Shown here piece after piece: positions 62,851 through 64,000 of a stretch of 64,000 bases of DNA. Where the stretch lies: contig JARWIR010000027.1 of the NCBI GenBank assembly GCA_029959085.1, positions 4,898,001-4,962,000 of the forward strand, in the 5' to 3' direction. The notes below the pieces were generated by a model, which worked only from the letters and a program-made list of their open reading frames with translations, had not been told where the DNA came from and did not search any database. The DNA is from Nemophila menziesii. Taxonomy: Eukaryota > Streptophyta > Magnoliopsida > Boraginales > Hydrophyllaceae. The position numbers were made by a program, and so were the translations under genes. How positions within the stretch are numbered: the stretch's first letter is position 1; each line of letters starts with the position of its first letter.

Positions 62851-63643
62851 TTTTGTTTATAATTTAAATGCGAGTTTGAAGAAATGAAAGATGTGAGAGA
62901 AGTTTTTGTGAACCGTGAAAATGAGAGTTATGAGATATAAGTTATATGTTAATATGAGAATTTAAAATTATGAGAGTTATAAGGAACTTAATGGGGGTAA
63001 TTATGAGCTAAACAGTGGATGAGGAAAAATAGAGAAAATCAGGTAAGTCCTATTAATATATATATATATAAAGTATGAATATAGATTTAAACTTTCAATA
63101 TTTTATAACAGATAAAACTATTAATTTTCTAATAAAAAATATTTAAAATAACGATAAATCACAATATGACAACCTTATATTAATGAAGAATATAAATATA
63201 AATCTGATTTTGATTTGTTCAAATTAAATATAAAATTGTACGTATGCACATGTTTAGACAAATTTGAGTGAAATTTACCATATATAATGTAATATAAAAA
63301 TACTAACTAATACTAGAATAAAACTTATATAAGAAATGAACAAGTTTAATATTTTTAAGTAATTATTTGTAGTCTATTGATATATTTTTTTAAACATATT
63401 AATTATAATCAATATTATAAAAATATTAAAATATTTTACTTAATTTTATTAGATATATGAGAACTTAAATTAGAGTAAAACAATTTCTTATATTATGATT
63501 AAAAATATAAACAAAAATAGTAAGTTAAAAATCTTTTGATACTGGAAAAAATATTGTTTTTTTTTTAATTGTAAACAAAAGAGAAGAAGAATGTTGTTTT
63601 TAGAAGTATAAAAAATGCTATCATATAGGGGATTTGAATTCGG

Positions 63644-63951
63644 ATGGCCAGCAACCGCCTGGAGGACAGCAGCTAAGGATGTTCGGGAAGCAGCATTGCT
63701 TGGAAGGCTCCTGTTTCTAGTTCTGGTTCGCGGCAAGAAGGGGAGGTGCAGCGGATGGAACTTGCTGGAAGGGACGATCAAATGCAGCATCAACTCACGG
63801 AAGTGGATGAACGAGGCTTGGCAGGGAATATAGTTGCACAAGGAGCGCAACAAGTGAGCTTATGTCAGAAACAGTGGTGTGGTGATTTGCTAGCGCGGAA
63901 AAGGAAAATAAATATGATCGAACAAAAGTATATTGTGCTTTCATATAGTTA
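63644..63951 (+). pseudogene. Unrecognised coding-like fragment, copy C
   Basis: Equivalent of 11451-11758, with the same internal TAA. The frame after it stays open in all three copies despite divergence, which hints at ancestral coding use. Confidence 0.35.
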
Positions 63952-63957
63952 GCATTT

Positions 63958-64000
63958 ATGGTTGAAAAAAATAACCGGATTTTTATCCTTTAGCAAAGAA
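63958..64000 (+). pseudogene. Start of the RNase H-like ORF, copy C, cut by window end
   Basis: Matches the first codons of the frame at 11765, but a T run is one base short, so the frame is broken at once. The rest lies beyond the window. Confidence 0.6.

Larger units (their letters stand above)
55280..64000 (+). repeat. Older diverged partial copy (copy C) of the 277 to ~11,808 region
   Basis: Homology starts inside the CACTA tnp2 region (55280 matches 277) directly after a CT-rich run and continues to the window end. By eye the mismatch level is a few percent, far above that between copies A and B. It lacks 6260-9119 and an ~80-bp stretch matching about 9950-10030. It carries extra bases at about 57,280, 59,066-59,112 and 63,007-63,072. 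It therefore predates the 25.6-kb tandem duplication and includes flank that copy B lacks. Confidence 0.95.

Overview
This window looks like AT-rich, repeat-dense nuclear DNA of a flowering plant, probably a eudicot. The evidence is the mix of plant families: a CACTA (En/Spm-type) transposase, Stowaway-like MITEs, Helitron-type termini, an F-box-associated gene, DUF674 genes, and exon fragments of pyruvate kinase, centrin and a D-cysteine-desulfhydrase-like enzyme with plant-style introns. I cannot name the species. I see no gene that looks intact; almost everything recognisable is a transposon remnant, a gene fragment or a pseudogene.

Layout. (1) 1-1478 is a dead CACTA transposase (tnp2 plus DUF4218), followed by a noncoding flank. 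(2) 2039-27627 is a 25,589-bp unit, copy A. (3) 27628-53202 is a head-to-tail, nearly identical tandem repeat of it, copy B (25,575 bp; roughly 30-40 substitutions and a handful of indels by eye). The units meet at a 5-bp shared sequence (CATTT). (4) 53208-55279 is single-copy in this window. (5) 55280-64000 is a third, clearly older and more diverged copy (copy C), homologous to 277 to about 11,808. It carries the same CACTA remnant with shared disabling lesions and runs off the window. Copy C lacks a 2.86-kb segment (6260-9117) present in A and B, and so acts as a near-empty site.

Within each 25.6-kb unit, in order: a Helitron-type 3' terminus on the minus strand; a Stowaway-like MITE; AT-rich noncoding DNA; the 2.86-kb insertion, which ends in a 626-bp element with a Helitron-type terminus at each end; short imperfect repeats; a truncated RNase H domain ORF; a frameshifted, 5'-truncated F-box-associated pseudogene; a minus-strand DUF674 pseudogene; an unclassified noncoding plant repeat; a hAT-like remnant; a second DUF674 fragment on the plus strand; then a probable Helitron (about 18.7-22.9 kb) carrying sense-oriented fragments of three unrelated genes. 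That element ends in a large degenerate heptamer array (CCTTAAA/CCTTGAA) and a hairpin-CTAG-T terminus. The unit closes with AT-rich DNA and a 33-bp minisatellite that is open in all three minus-strand frames.

I see no operon-like or pathway-level cooperation. The story is genome structure: gene-fragment capture by Helitron-like elements, an ancient segmental duplication, and a very recent 25.6-kb tandem duplication, unless the last is an assembly artefact from retained haplotypes.
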